Assembly (NCBI GenBank): GCA_030652315.1
Contig: JAUSAX010000079.1
Span: 42,882-106,881 of the forward strand
Direction of reading: 5' to 3'
Length of the DNA: 64,000 nucleotides
Source of the DNA: Afipia sp.
Lineage (GTDB): Bacteria; Pseudomonadota; Alphaproteobacteria; Rhizobiales; Xanthobacteraceae
Positions 26,339-35,790 of the stretch are shown here, one piece after another (positions within the stretch are counted from its first letter, which is position 1; each line of letters opens with the position of its first letter). The position numbers were made by a program, and so were the translations under genes. Under the pieces are notes generated by a model that was not told the DNA's origin, did not search any database, and saw nothing but the letters and a program-made list of their open reading frames with translations.

Positions 26339-26435
26339 GTCATTCCGGGGCGCGAGCATTGCGAGCGAGCCCGGAATCTCTCGGTCATCACATCGAGATT
26401 CCGGGTCTGCACCTTCGGTGTATCCCGGAATGACG
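26339..26435. repeat. intergenic palindromic repeat, family E
   Basis: CGTCATTCCGGGGCGCGAGC...ATCCCGGAATGACG, with an inner pair CCCGGAATCTC/GAGATTCCGGG, between the cupin and usg genes. Confidence 0.8.
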
Positions 26436-26440
26436 CGCCG

Positions 26441-26755
26441 TCAGTGCAGCCTGAACATGCCGTCGATCGCCTTGATCTCCGCCGGCTTGATCAGTTTTGA
26501 ATGCGCGACGGTGACCGAGACCAGCGGCCCTTCGAGCTTGTTCTGCCAGAAGGTCAGGAAATCCTGCAGCGCCGGAAATTTCGGGAACAGGTCGTAGTTC
26601 TGCCAGACGTAGGATTGCAGCAGCCAGCGGTGATCGGGACGCCGGTAAAGAATTTCGGCCGTCGTCAATCCGTAACCGGCGAGTTGCCGCTTGAAGTCCT
26701 CCGAGACAGCGCCGTGACAGGCAGTGTCCTGCGGGACCATCGCTTTCGAGATCAT
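26441..26755 (-). CDS. usg: usg family protein
   Basis: The product is 104 aa from ATG 26755 with GGAGG six bases upstream; the longer frame is poor. It contains the conserved LAGYGLTTAEILYRRPDH and SYVWQNYDLFPKFPAL blocks of the Usg family, named from the gene found upstream of a tryptophan biosynthesis gene in Caulobacter. The biochemical role is unknown. Here it is not beside trp genes. Confidence 0.88.
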   Translation of the reverse strand: MISKAMVPQDTACHGAVSEDFKRQLAGYGLTTAEILYRRPDHRWLLQSYVWQNYDLFPKFPALQDFLTFWQNKLEGPLVSVTVAHSKLIKPAEIKAIDGMFRLH

Positions 26756-27162
26756 CAGAACCTCCTTAGAGCGTTTTCCGACGAAGTGGCCTTCCGGTCC
26801 GTCGTGGAAAACGCGACTAACAAAGATGTTCGGAGGCGATCGGCAAATATCGTGGCAACCGGTTTTGTCGAACGCGCTCGCACCCACTTTCAGGGAGCAT
26901 TTTCTGGCGGCGAACCGGACGTCCACTTCGCCGGAAAAGGCTCAGTTGAGCGCGAAAGTCGCGAACCGGATTCCACGTCGCGAACAAACGCGCTGTCTAA
27001 GAATCTGACGCAATACGAAGCTTCATCACAAGCTTAAATGTTAAATAAAGTGTTGCCTTTCAAGGCAGTAGCAGCATGCCACCGAGACTGCTGACAAAGC
27101 GCTGCTGACAGCGCGCCCTGTGCGTGCGAGTCTCGCTCGTCGTCACTACGGAGCGGGGGGCC
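26756..27162. other. intergenic region with one hairpin repeat
   Basis: About 400 bases between divergent usg and DUF1353 genes. GCGTTTTCC (26771-26779) and GGAAAACGC (26806-26814) form a stem around a 26-base loop, a repeat type common in this bacterial group. The remaining sequence has no convincing gene. The segment near 27030-27060 is AT-rich and may be the DUF1353 promoter. Confidence 0.5.
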
Positions 27163-27699
27163 ATGAGCCGTTTCACAGGCGAACTCACCATCACGCAGCT
27201 CGATGTCGATTACCGGACGTGGCGGCTCGAACAGCCGCTGGTCTATGAGGTCGGCGATGAGAACTCCGGCCGCCTCATCGAGGTGTACAAGCTGTTCAAG
27301 ACCGACGGCGCATCGGTCCCGCGCATCTTCTGGGCGATCCTGCCGACCTGGGGACGCTACAGCCGCGCCGCCGTGATCCACGACTATCTCTATAACGAGT
27401 TGCGACCCGGCACCGAGCCGCACCCGGAAGCCCCTACCCGGCAGCGCGCCGACGCGATCTTTCTTGAAGCGATGGAAGTGTGCGGCGTCGGACTCGTGAC
27501 CCGATGGATCATGTGGGCGGCGGTGCGCACCTTCGGGTTCATGGCGTTGCAAGCCGCCCGCGCGGTGGCCTGGAAGAACGACAAGCCGATGCCGGTGGAG
27601 GTCGCGCCCCGGCCGGAGCTGGACATTGTGCGCAAGCAGAAGGCCGAGACACCCCCGCCTCCGCCCCAGCCACCCGGAAGCGAGCCGCCCGCGCATTAA
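27163..27699 (+). CDS. DUF1353 domain protein
   Basis: The product is 178 aa from ATG 27163, preceded by GGAGCGGGGGG. The conserved region has DGASVPRIFWAILPTWGRYSR (in two pieces, near residues 60-80) followed by AAVIHDYLYNEL and a later ADAIFLEAMEVCGV block, matching DUF1353, a family also known from phage and toxin-delivery loci. The C-terminus is Pro-rich (PPPPPQPPGSEPP) and probably disordered. Function not known. Confidence 0.85.
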   Translation: MSRFTGELTITQLDVDYRTWRLEQPLVYEVGDENSGRLIEVYKLFKTDGASVPRIFWAILPTWGRYSRAAVIHDYLYNELRPGTEPHPEAPTRQRADAIFLEAMEVCGVGLVTRWIMWAAVRTFGFMALQAARAVAWKNDKPMPVEVAPRPELDIVRKQKAETPPPPPQPPGSEPPAH

Positions 27700-27708
27700 C
27701 GATCCCGC

Positions 27709-27745
27709 AAAAATTGGCAGCCGCCCCGTCGGACTGCCAATTTTT
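27709..27745 (+). terminator. intrinsic terminator after DUF1353 gene
   Basis: AAAAATTGGCAG and CTGCCAATTTTT form a 12-bp stem closing a loop of 13 bases and ending in T residues. It isolates the groES promoter from upstream transcription. Confidence 0.88.
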
Positions 27746-27801
27746 CTGCTACAGACCCTTGCCCGGCGCTCGCCATGGGCCTATGTCCGATGCAGTCCTT
27801 G

Positions 27802-27828
27802 GTAGCACTCGCTCACCAAGACTGCCAA
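27802..27828. promoter_or_regulatory. CIRCE-type HrcA operator
   Basis: GTAGCACTC, nine bases, GACTGCCAA. The CIRCE consensus is TTAGCACTC-N9-GAGTGCTAA; the left arm has 8 of 9 and the right arm 7 of 9 matches. It lies 41 bases before the groES start, as expected for repression by HrcA with release on heat shock. Confidence 0.78.
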
Positions 27829-27868
27829 ATCGCAAAACCAAGACTTATCAATACATTAGGAGGACTGC

Positions 27869-28186
27869 ATGAAATTCCGTCCGCTTCACGACCGCGTCGT
27901 GGTCAAGCGTATCGACGCCGAAGAGAAGTCCGCTGGCGGCATCATCATTCCGGATAGCGCCAAAGAGAAGCCCTCGCAGGGCGAGATCCTTTCGGTCGGC
28001 CCAGGTGGCCGCGACGAGGCCGGCAAGCTGATCCCGATCGACCTGAAGGTCGGCGACATCGTCCTGTTCGGCAAGTGGTCCGGCACCGAGGTCAAGATTG
28101 ACGGCAACGAAGTGCTGATCATGAAGGAAAGCGACATCATGGGCGTCATCACCGGGCTGCCCGCCGCCAAGAAGAAGGCCGCTTAA
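27869..28186 (+). CDS. groES: co-chaperonin GroES
   Basis: The product is 105 aa, preceded by AGGAGG. It begins [20 protein letters not shown] and has the mobile-loop region [21 protein letters not shown] (near residues 17-37) that contacts GroEL, and the roof-forming segments further on. It caps the GroEL ring during ATP-driven protein folding in the cytoplasm. A CIRCE operator lies upstream. The gene is followed by groEL after 131 bases that hold a palindromic repeat. Confidence 0.97.
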   Translation: MKFRPLHDRVVVKRIDAEEKSAGGIIIPDSAKEKPSQGEILSVGPGGRDEAGKLIPIDLKVGDIVLFGKWSGTEVKIDGNEVLIMKESDIMGVITGLPAAKKKAA

Positions 28187-28204
28187 GCCAGAACCCTTTC
28201 GTTT

Positions 28205-29958
<1,754 letters not shown>

Positions 29959-29987
29959 TCCACGCCTTTCTCGCAGTTATGAAATGC

Positions 29988-30016
29988 AAAACCCCGGCGG
30001 AGACGCCGGGGTTTTT
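29988..30016 (+). terminator. intrinsic terminator after groEL
   Basis: AAAACCCCGGCG GAGA CGCCGGGGTTTTT: a near-perfect GC stem of eight pairs with a four-base loop and T run. The AT-rich island begins directly behind it. Confidence 0.93.
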
Positions 30017-30017
30017 G

Positions 30018-30428
30018 TTAGGCTTGAGGCGGCTGAATTATCGTTAGTTTGGGAAAGTACGTCTTATAGTTTTTTTGATCATTTGTTACCAACGGTGCAT
30101 CTTCCAATTCAGCCTGCGCGCCAATGAGAAAATCAGGCAACACGTTTGATTTAGATCCTCCATTTTGCCTATGCTGTTGATATGCCTTTCCCGCTCGAAA
30201 AAGTACCTCGTCAGTAAATTGCAATCGTTCCATTGCTAGCTGGGCGATTGCTGAGTTGGTTTTCTCAAGGTCTTCCATGCTTACGGAAAACTCCGAGTAA
30301 ACAATATCACAAACGACGAGAGGGCCGTAATTTCTTCGTTCTGCTACCGCTTCCTTTGCCCAACCATGGAAAGCCTCCTGATCGTTGAGCAAATAGATAA
30401 GAATGTTTGTATCAACGAACGTCGTCAT
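30018..30428 (-). CDS. PIN-domain ribonuclease, VapC-like
   Basis: The product is 136 aa. The four acidic residues of the PIN active site are all present: Asp6 in FVDTNILIYL, Glu46 in YSEFS, Asp99 in LPDFLIGAQAE and Asp117 in VTND. PIN toxins of type II systems cut tRNA or rRNA with Mg2+. It overlaps the upstream 362-aa gene by four bases (ATGA), the usual coupling of antitoxin and toxin, but the partner is far larger than a VapB antitoxin. AT-rich codon use sets it apart from groEL next to it. It is the last gene of the island operon. Confidence 0.85.
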   Translation of the reverse strand: MTTFVDTNILIYLLNDQEAFHGWAKEAVAERRNYGPLVVCDIVYSEFSVSMEDLEKTNSAIAQLAMERLQFTDEVLFRAGKAYQQHRQNGGSKSNVLPDFLIGAQAELEDAPLVTNDQKNYKTYFPKLTIIQPPQA

Positions 30429-31513
30429 TCTCCCCTCATAAGTTTCATCAATTCTTCAGCAGAAATTGTGGGTTTTATTCCACGCCCCTTCAAACTTAAA
30501 AGTGCCTTTTCTAGATTTTCACGCACCAGATCTGGTAAATTAGCTTCGGCTAATTGGTCTAAATCTAAAAGAGCAAATCCTGCATAATGCGCAAGTATAG
30601 CGCACGCTCTTGGAATCGTTTTTATAATTCTAAAATTAGTCGGATGAAGCGCCGCTACAGGGTCTTGCGAATTCGCGAGCCAATTTTCAATATCTAGCAG
30701 TTGCGTTTTTGCCAAATCTTGAACGCTTTCATCATTGAACCGATCCCTCGCTCCACATGCGGCAAAAAGCCGGACCACGTGATGAACAGCTAGATCTTTT
30801 TCAGTACTGCGCGGGCCGCTAATTTCGGAGAATCCAGATGTAAAGAGATAGCTTTCATACTTTGACTGGCTAATTTCTTGATTCTGGAACCGCCGAGTTT
30901 CTATTGATCTATCCAACGTTAGAAAGATTGCATCTGTCCACCACCTATCAACACGGCGAGACATCATTTTCGATAGCCCGCCAATTCGAAATAAAAAATT
31001 TAGATTTGTTGCGAGCTTTCGACCAGTCTGTCCGACATATCGACTATCGCCCAATACGAATTTCTCTATATCGTCCGCTGAAACTTTCGTCATATCCCAG
31101 TTTAACGATCGATTGATTCGTTCACCGACATAGTGGTGGGCCCATAACGCAGGGCGCTCTTGATACACTTCAGCTCCGCGCCAAGTTCCCACTAAGCTGA
31201 GCATGAATGTATAAAGGGCGAGATGATCAAATCGCTCTGAATGGTCGAATTTAAGTGCCTGAAAAACCAACTCATCAACTAAAAGAAAATCTGTGCCGTT
31301 TCGAATTTGATTAAAGAGAAAGAAATTTATCGGAATAAAATCAGGCCGTCCGGACCGTTTAATTCGTTCCCGAAAAACATGCCGCGGAACATTAGAAAGC
31401 TCTCCAGCAAAACCGATTCGAATTATCTCGTGAAGCTCCAGTAATCCCTGGTTCGCTCCCCAGCTAAAGTTTTTAGTGAAACTCCCCGGATGCCATTTTG
31501 CTTGATCTACCAT
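30425..31513 (-). CDS. 362-aa protein of unknown function between an MT-A70 methyltransferase and a PIN nuclease
   Basis: The product has no recognised family. It is soluble, mixed in charge, rich in helices, with aromatic blocks such as WHPGSFTKNFSWGANQGLLEL at the start (two pieces), ALYTFMLSLVGTWRGAEVY near residue 100 and RRVDRWWTDAIFLTLDRSIE near residue 185. The last 35 residues (ending PTISAEELMKLMRGE) resemble the C-terminal toxin-binding tail of VapB-like antitoxins, and the next gene starts inside its stop codon. It lies 33 bases after the methyltransferase. One reading is an antitoxin-tailed effector or specificity subunit; another is an unrecognised restriction nuclease. AT-rich composition suggests transfer. 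Confidence 0.8.
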   Translation of the reverse strand: MVDQAKWHPGSFTKNFSWGANQGLLELHEIIRIGFAGELSNVPRHVFRERIKRSGRPDFIPINFFLFNQIRNGTDFLLVDELVFQALKFDHSERFDHLALYTFMLSLVGTWRGAEVYQERPALWAHHYVGERINRSLNWDMTKVSADDIEKFVLGDSRYVGQTGRKLATNLNFLFRIGGLSKMMSRRVDRWWTDAIFLTLDRSIETRRFQNQEISQSKYESYLFTSGFSEISGPRSTEKDLAVHHVVRLFAACGARDRFNDESVQDLAKTQLLDIENWLANSQDPVAALHPTNFRIIKTIPRACAILAHYAGFALLDLDQLAEANLPDLVRENLEKALLSLKGRGIKPTISAEELMKLMRGE

Positions 31514-31546
31514 TGCCTACCTTCGGTGGATCCCTTGTACCATAAA

Positions 31547-32203
31547 TTAGACGGCCCCTTTTTTGGCGGACTGCGAGTGATGAGCATATGTTTCCCAAGT
31601 GGGACGATAGTCGTCACTAGCTTGATTTCCCCAAACAGCCCAATTGCGCCTTGTACCTCTGGAAAAGAGCTCAAGATAAGGCCCCGGTGAACAAGATTCT
31701 ATCAATTCATACTGCTCATCTGGCTTACGAGAGTGTTCACGTTTACGAGTAGCCATAAAATTCACCTGGGTCCGACCGGGCTTCAACGTTCTCGCGTTTT
31801 TACCTCGAACGCCAAATAAGATTAGCTCAGTGACGTTCCGAAAATAAAAACCCACGCCCCTGCCATCTGGGCCTCCATCTTTTCTTATTTTGTGCCAAAC
31901 GACATTTGACTTGTAAGAAAATCCCCACGCTTTCATTACCTCAAGACCTTCAGGCAATAGAGCGTTTGGCACCCATAAATACAAATGAGCGGTCGGCGCA
32001 GAAATCTCCGAGACTGGAAGAGCACAAATCTCGTTCCGAGTCATCGTAGCGTAACGAGCCAGCCGACGATGTTCCGGGGCTATCTTTCCTGTGCGATTTA
32101 TAAATTGCCAAGGAGGATCCGCAAGGATCGTTGAAAAGCGGCGCTTCTTCGCAAACTCTAAAAGATCTGCGCAAGGATCTGCGTGTTCCGTCCGCGCAAG
32201 CAT
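31547..32203 (-). CDS. MT-A70 family N6-adenine DNA methyltransferase
   Basis: The product is 218 aa from ATG 32203 with AAGGAAATC before it. The catalytic ILADPPWQF motif is near residue 30; LYLWVPNALLPEGLEVMKAWGF, VVWHK and FYFRNVTELILFGVRG are further MT-A70 blocks, and SRKPDEQYELIE is the terminal motif of the group. Such enzymes methylate adenine in DNA and are common in phages, islands and restriction systems. Here it is followed on the same strand by an unknown protein and a PIN nuclease, which suggests a modification component of a defence set rather than an orphan regulator. Confidence 0.9.
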   Translation of the reverse strand: MLARTEHADPCADLLEFAKKRRFSTILADPPWQFINRTGKIAPEHRRLARYATMTRNEICALPVSEISAPTAHLYLWVPNALLPEGLEVMKAWGFSYKSNVVWHKIRKDGGPDGRGVGFYFRNVTELILFGVRGKNARTLKPGRTQVNFMATRKREHSRKPDEQYELIESCSPGPYLELFSRGTRRNWAVWGNQASDDYRPTWETYAHHSQSAKKGAV

Positions 32204-32214
32204 CTTTGATTTCC

Positions 32215-32403
32215 TTATAAGTGAGCGAACAATGCATTGATTCGTACTTGGGCATAAAGGCTCATGCTCAAGAAATTTGGGTCAAAACTCAATTCAGCAT
32301 CGCGAATTTGAGCGTGTTTGAGATTTGTAAAACCACTTGGCTCACAAAATTGGTTGACATGCAAGTCAATAGGACTATATTCCTTCTTATCCCGCCTCAC
32401 CAT
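32215..32403 (-). CDS. small ORF upstream of the methyltransferase
   Basis: The 62-codon frame MVRRDKKEYSPIDLHVNQF... ends at TAA 32215, whose last bases form part of the AAGGA ribosome site of the methyltransferase, so translation could be coupled. Composition is like the rest of the island and the lower part reads as real protein. The start region lies at the edge of a repeated sequence and has no good ribosome site, so it may be the truncated end of a longer gene or chance. No domain is recognised. Confidence 0.35.
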   Translation of the reverse strand: MVRRDKKEYSPIDLHVNQFCEPSGFTNLKHAQIRDAELSFDPNFLSMSLYAQVRINALFAHL

Positions 32404-32719
32404 TGAGGGGCGGCTCGCGATCGTCACGATACGCGGGGCGGGATGCGGTGGCCGCGGCGGTGTTCGAAGGCCGTGGCGCGTGTGGTGTTTCCCGGCTTGC
32501 CGGGCGATCTCGCGCGCGGCACGGAGATGACGACCACACCGTTCGCGGACGGCCCAAGGCGTGTCATCCCGGCGCATCGGCTTCGCGCCAAGGGGCAGGA
32601 CGACGCCGTCGCTCTCGTACAGAGGGCGATGGAAGAGTCCGTCAGTCCACACAACGGTGGTGTACCCAGCACCGGCCACCGGGGGTGTCTCACGCAACAA
32701 GCCGTTCCAACCATTGCGT

Positions 32720-32821
32720 GCGGAACGCCGGATGCCTCCGGCGCGACCGTGGTGACTACGCTCGTGTGCTTTCCACCTTTGCACACGAGGCTGCGGATGC
32801 GTCGTGCATCCGGCGTTCCGC
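32720..32821. repeat. cruciform-like multi-hairpin element
   Basis: GCGGAACGCCGGATGC (32720-32735) pairs perfectly over 16 bases with 32806-32821. Inside lie GCCGGATGCCTCCGGC, the 9-bp stem CTCGTGTGC/GCACACGAG (32761-32789) and GGATGC/GCATCC. It would fold into several alternative structures as DNA or RNA. Confidence 0.7.
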
Positions 32822-32987
32822 GCGCCCTCATGGGGCGAGGCGCGAATGGGGTAAACCCCAAGCGCGCTGGCGCAAGGCGTATACGAATACCGGGCGCCCC
32901 CGCGCCGTCATAACAACAGGGGCGATGGCGCGCATCTCATGGAAACAGAAAGTGGAGATGAAGCACAATGCGCATCACACATTCAAT

Positions 32988-33114
32988 GTCGTCCCCGCGA
33001 AAGCGGGGACCCATACTCCCTGGACCATCGATGTTGTCGCGAGTACGGAGCAACTCTTCCCTTCGTCATCACTCCAGTCGGTGGTTATGGGTCCCCGCTT
33101 TCGCGGGGACGACT
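32988..33114. repeat. intergenic palindromic repeat, family C
   Basis: GTCGTCCCCGCGAAAGCGGG ... CCCGCTTTCGCGGGGACGAC outer arms, each itself a hairpin, around about 75 bases. Confidence 0.85.
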
Positions 33115-33261
33115 GGGGAAAGATCGCGGAGACGACGTAATGAGGGCCGGACGACCGGAGAGAGATGAGGCGCGCGCCTTGCCCCGCATGGAGCCCGCCG
33201 CATAAGATGCACGGCATTTCACAAATTTTGTATTCAGCGGATTTTTTGGGAACTTTTGAGC

Positions 33262-34437
33262 ATGATGCGCCGGACCGATCTTGATGCTCTGCGTATCGTG
33301 CTGTGTGCGGCGGTCATCCTGCTGCACGCCTTCATGATCTTCTCGGCGGACCCCTACTATCACATCAAGAGCGCGCAGCCCTCGCCGTTCGCCAGCGTGG
33401 TGGCCGAGTTTCTGCGCGTCACCGCCATGGTGACGTTCTTCACCATCGCGGGCTATGCGGCAGTGACTTCGCTGCGCCGGCGCAGCCCGCTGCAGTTCAT
33501 GAAAGAACGCGCGCTGCGGCTGCTCGTTCCGCTCGTCGTCGGGATCTGGACCTCGGGCACGATCATCAAGTACGTCGAGATGATGCATGGCCGCGATCTC
33601 GGCCTCCACGGCCTGCGCAAGGCGCGCACGCTGCAGGCGATGCTCGACGTCGAGCCCGACGTGCCGCTCGGCTTTTTCGATTTCTTCCCGCGCAATCTCG
33701 GCATCCTGAACCTGCTGACGTGGTCGCACCTCTGGTTCCTGGCCTATCTGTTCCTGATTTCGCTGGTGCTGCTGCCGCTGCTGTTGTGGCTTGCGCGGCG
33801 CGCGCCGGACACCGCGAAGCTGAGCGCCGTGGTGCTGTATCTGCCCGCGCTGCCGCTCGGCCTGTATGTCGCGTCGTTTCACGCCTACTGGCCTTACCTG
33901 CCGAACCTGATCGCCGACTGGGCGAACTTCATCTACTTCGCGTTGTACATGGCGTTCGGCGCGGCGATCGCGGCGTGGCCCGGCATCGAGGCGCAGATGC
34001 GCGCGCAGGCGCCGCGCTTCGCGGTGCTGATGGTGACGGCGTTCGCGGGCGTGGCGTATTTCGGCGTCTCCGCTGCGGGACGCGTGTTCGTCGGACTGAC
34101 GGCGTGGTTCGCGGTCTGCACTGCGTTGGGCTTCGCCACGCGGTACAAGCCCGCCGCGACGACGGCGCTGACTTATCTGACCGAGGCAACGCTGCCGGTC
34201 TACATCATCCACCACGCGGCGCTGCTGCTGATCGGCCTGGAGGTGATGGATCTGCCGCTGCCGGTGTGGGGCAAGGTCGCGGCGATCTGGCTCGCAACCA
34301 TCGCCGTATCGCTCGCTGTGTATCACTGGCTGATCCGGCCGTGGCGGCCGATGCGGTGGCTGGTCGGGATGAGCAACGCGCCCGCGGTTACCCCGGCGCA
34401 GGATGGCGCAGCGGCAGCGCCCGCGCTGTCGCGATGA
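33262..34437 (+). CDS. acyltransferase family 3 membrane protein (OpgC-like)
   Basis: The product is 391 aa from ATG 33262; ATG 33265 and TTG 33256 are alternatives. It begins MMRRTDLDALRIVLCAAVILLHAF with the Asp and His typical of acyltransferase-3 proteins, and has about ten membrane spans, with a loop HGRDLGLHGLRKARTL in the middle. Such proteins transfer acyl groups such as succinyl or acetyl to sugars or glucans at the inner membrane; OpgC for periplasmic glucans is the nearest general model. The C-terminus ends in an Ala/Pro-rich tail. No glucan synthase is adjacent. Confidence 0.85.
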   Translation: MMRRTDLDALRIVLCAAVILLHAFMIFSADPYYHIKSAQPSPFASVVAEFLRVTAMVTFFTIAGYAAVTSLRRRSPLQFMKERALRLLVPLVVGIWTSGTIIKYVEMMHGRDLGLHGLRKARTLQAMLDVEPDVPLGFFDFFPRNLGILNLLTWSHLWFLAYLFLISLVLLPLLLWLARRAPDTAKLSAVVLYLPALPLGLYVASFHAYWPYLPNLIADWANFIYFALYMAFGAAIAAWPGIEAQMRAQAPRFAVLMVTAFAGVAYFGVSAAGRVFVGLTAWFAVCTALGFATRYKPAATTALTYLTEATLPVYIIHHAALLLIGLEVMDLPLPVWGKVAAIWLATIAVSLAVYHWLIRPWRPMRWLVGMSNAPAVTPAQDGAAAAPALSR

Positions 34438-34452
34438 CGGAGGTCTGGCGCG

Positions 34453-35562
34453 TCAGTTCATACTTGCGACGACGACCAGGCGTCTCACTTCGCCGTTATG
34501 GTAGGCCTTCAGGAACGCGTTGTAGTCCTTGAACGACACGCAGCCGTTGGAATCGCCGTTCGGGCCCAGCATGTAAGTATGCGCGAGCAGTCCGGTGCGG
34601 CCGTGGATCGCGCCCTCCCCGCCCACCGGCGTCAGCCGCAGCGCCGCAACGCCGTGAAACAGCGCCTCGCGCGGCTTCAGCGTGTAGATGTGCGGCGGCG
34701 TCGCGCCGTGCATGCGGACATGGACGTAACGCGGGTCGTCCATCTTGGCTCCGAGGCCGGAATGCGCTTCGAGCTTCGAGCCGTTCGGCATGTAGACGAC
34801 GCGCGCGGAAATATCGTAGATCGCGGTCAGCTTGTCGTCTTCGCTCGATCCAGCGGGCGTCGTGGATGTGCCGTCGCTCATCACACCGCCGTCGGAGCCG
34901 GCGTAGGCGAGAACGGGACCGGGTGTTGTGCGGCCGAACAGCTTGTCAAACAGGCTCGGGGTCTTGCTGGCCATCGCCGCGAGCGCGGCGTTCTTGGCCC
35001 GCTCCACCATCTCGGAGTGGCCAGGCTTGACGCGGCTTTGCGAGAATTTGAAATCGGACGGTCGCGCCGATGGAAGCGGCACGCTGGCAACGCGCGCAGG
35101 CGGCGTCGGCGGAAGCGCGACGTCTGGCGCGCTGGCGATCTCGGCCCGCGACGGCGCGGGCTTCGGAGTGTCGGGTGCCGCGACAACAGTCGGCTTGAAC
35201 ATCACCGGCGGTGCGCCGAGCGAATGGGTTACGTCGAGCAATGCGGCGTAATTCTTCTGCTCGACAGTAAGTGCGGGCGGCTCGGCGTCGGCGACGGTAA
35301 GCGCGGTGAAGCGATCAGTGAATGTCTGATGGTCGAGACCAGGGCTTGCGGCAACGAACACGACGCGCCGCTCGGTTGCCGGCGCATCGACACCCGCGCC
35401 AAACGGGCTGCTGCCGAACACGTTGCTGTAGAGCGTCCAGCCGCACGCCAGCGTCACGAATGCGATCGCTGCGCCGCCGACGATACTCAAAGGGCTGGAG
35501 GTCCGCGAGGAACGTCCGTGGTGGGCCGTGTAGCCGGTACGCGCAACAGAACTGGTACTCAT
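34453..35562 (-). CDS. DUF2778 protein, L,D-transpeptidase/Tlde1-like
   Basis: The product is 369 aa from ATG 35562 (MSTSSV). A single membrane anchor (IVGGAAIAFVTLACGWTLYS, near residues 27-46) is followed by a long Pro/Ala-rich periplasmic linker, then the C-terminal DUF2778 domain. Catalytic-looking motifs are AIHGRTG with its His and SNGCVSF with its Cys, in the order found in peptidoglycan L,D-transpeptidases and in the type VI effector Tlde1. Here, with a membrane anchor and no secretion genes near, a cell-wall maintenance role is more likely than an effector role. Confidence 0.85.
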   Translation of the reverse strand: MSTSSVARTGYTAHHGRSSRTSSPLSIVGGAAIAFVTLACGWTLYSNVFGSSPFGAGVDAPATERRVVFVAASPGLDHQTFTDRFTALTVADAEPPALTVEQKNYAALLDVTHSLGAPPVMFKPTVVAAPDTPKPAPSRAEIASAPDVALPPTPPARVASVPLPSARPSDFKFSQSRVKPGHSEMVERAKNAALAAMASKTPSLFDKLFGRTTPGPVLAYAGSDGGVMSDGTSTTPAGSSEDDKLTAIYDISARVVYMPNGSKLEAHSGLGAKMDDPRYVHVRMHGATPPHIYTLKPREALFHGVAALRLTPVGGEGAIHGRTGLLAHTYMLGPNGDSNGCVSFKDYNAFLKAYHNGEVRRLVVVASMN

Positions 35563-35790
35563 ACGCCTTGCATCCAGAACAATCCCACCTTGTCCTTCCG
35601 GCTGCATTCGGCGGTTCATGCGCGAACGGCGCATGCGAAAGCGGGCCAGCGTCAGTTGCCGTGCGGAGCTTGGAGTTCCCCACGCGACATCTCGCAAAGG
35701 TGCGGAGCGGCATTAAGGCGGCATTTAGTTAAATGCGGATTAAGTGCGGGCAGATGTAAGGCAGGCGGGCAGCCGGGTTCCATCAGGCCG

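Larger units (their letters stand above)
32404..33261. other. long non-coding, strongly folded repeat region
   Basis: About 860 bases without a convincing gene. The start (around CACCATTGAGGGGCGGCTCG) resembles a sequence that recurs in intergenic regions of Bradyrhizobium-type genomes and gives rise to many spurious ORFs. It contains a multi-hairpin block at 32720-32821 and the family C repeat at 32988-33114. The frames over it are Arg/Gly-rich with no family match that I can name. Confidence 0.55.

Noticed and set aside
32403..33140. A 245-aa plus-strand frame after the methyltransferase island
   Set aside because: It crosses several hairpins and a known palindromic repeat, has no ribosome site and reads as low-complexity Arg/Gly/His.
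33085..34326. A 413-aa minus-strand frame over the acyltransferase
   Set aside because: Dominated by Arg, Gln and His, without domain; the plus-strand membrane protein explains the region.
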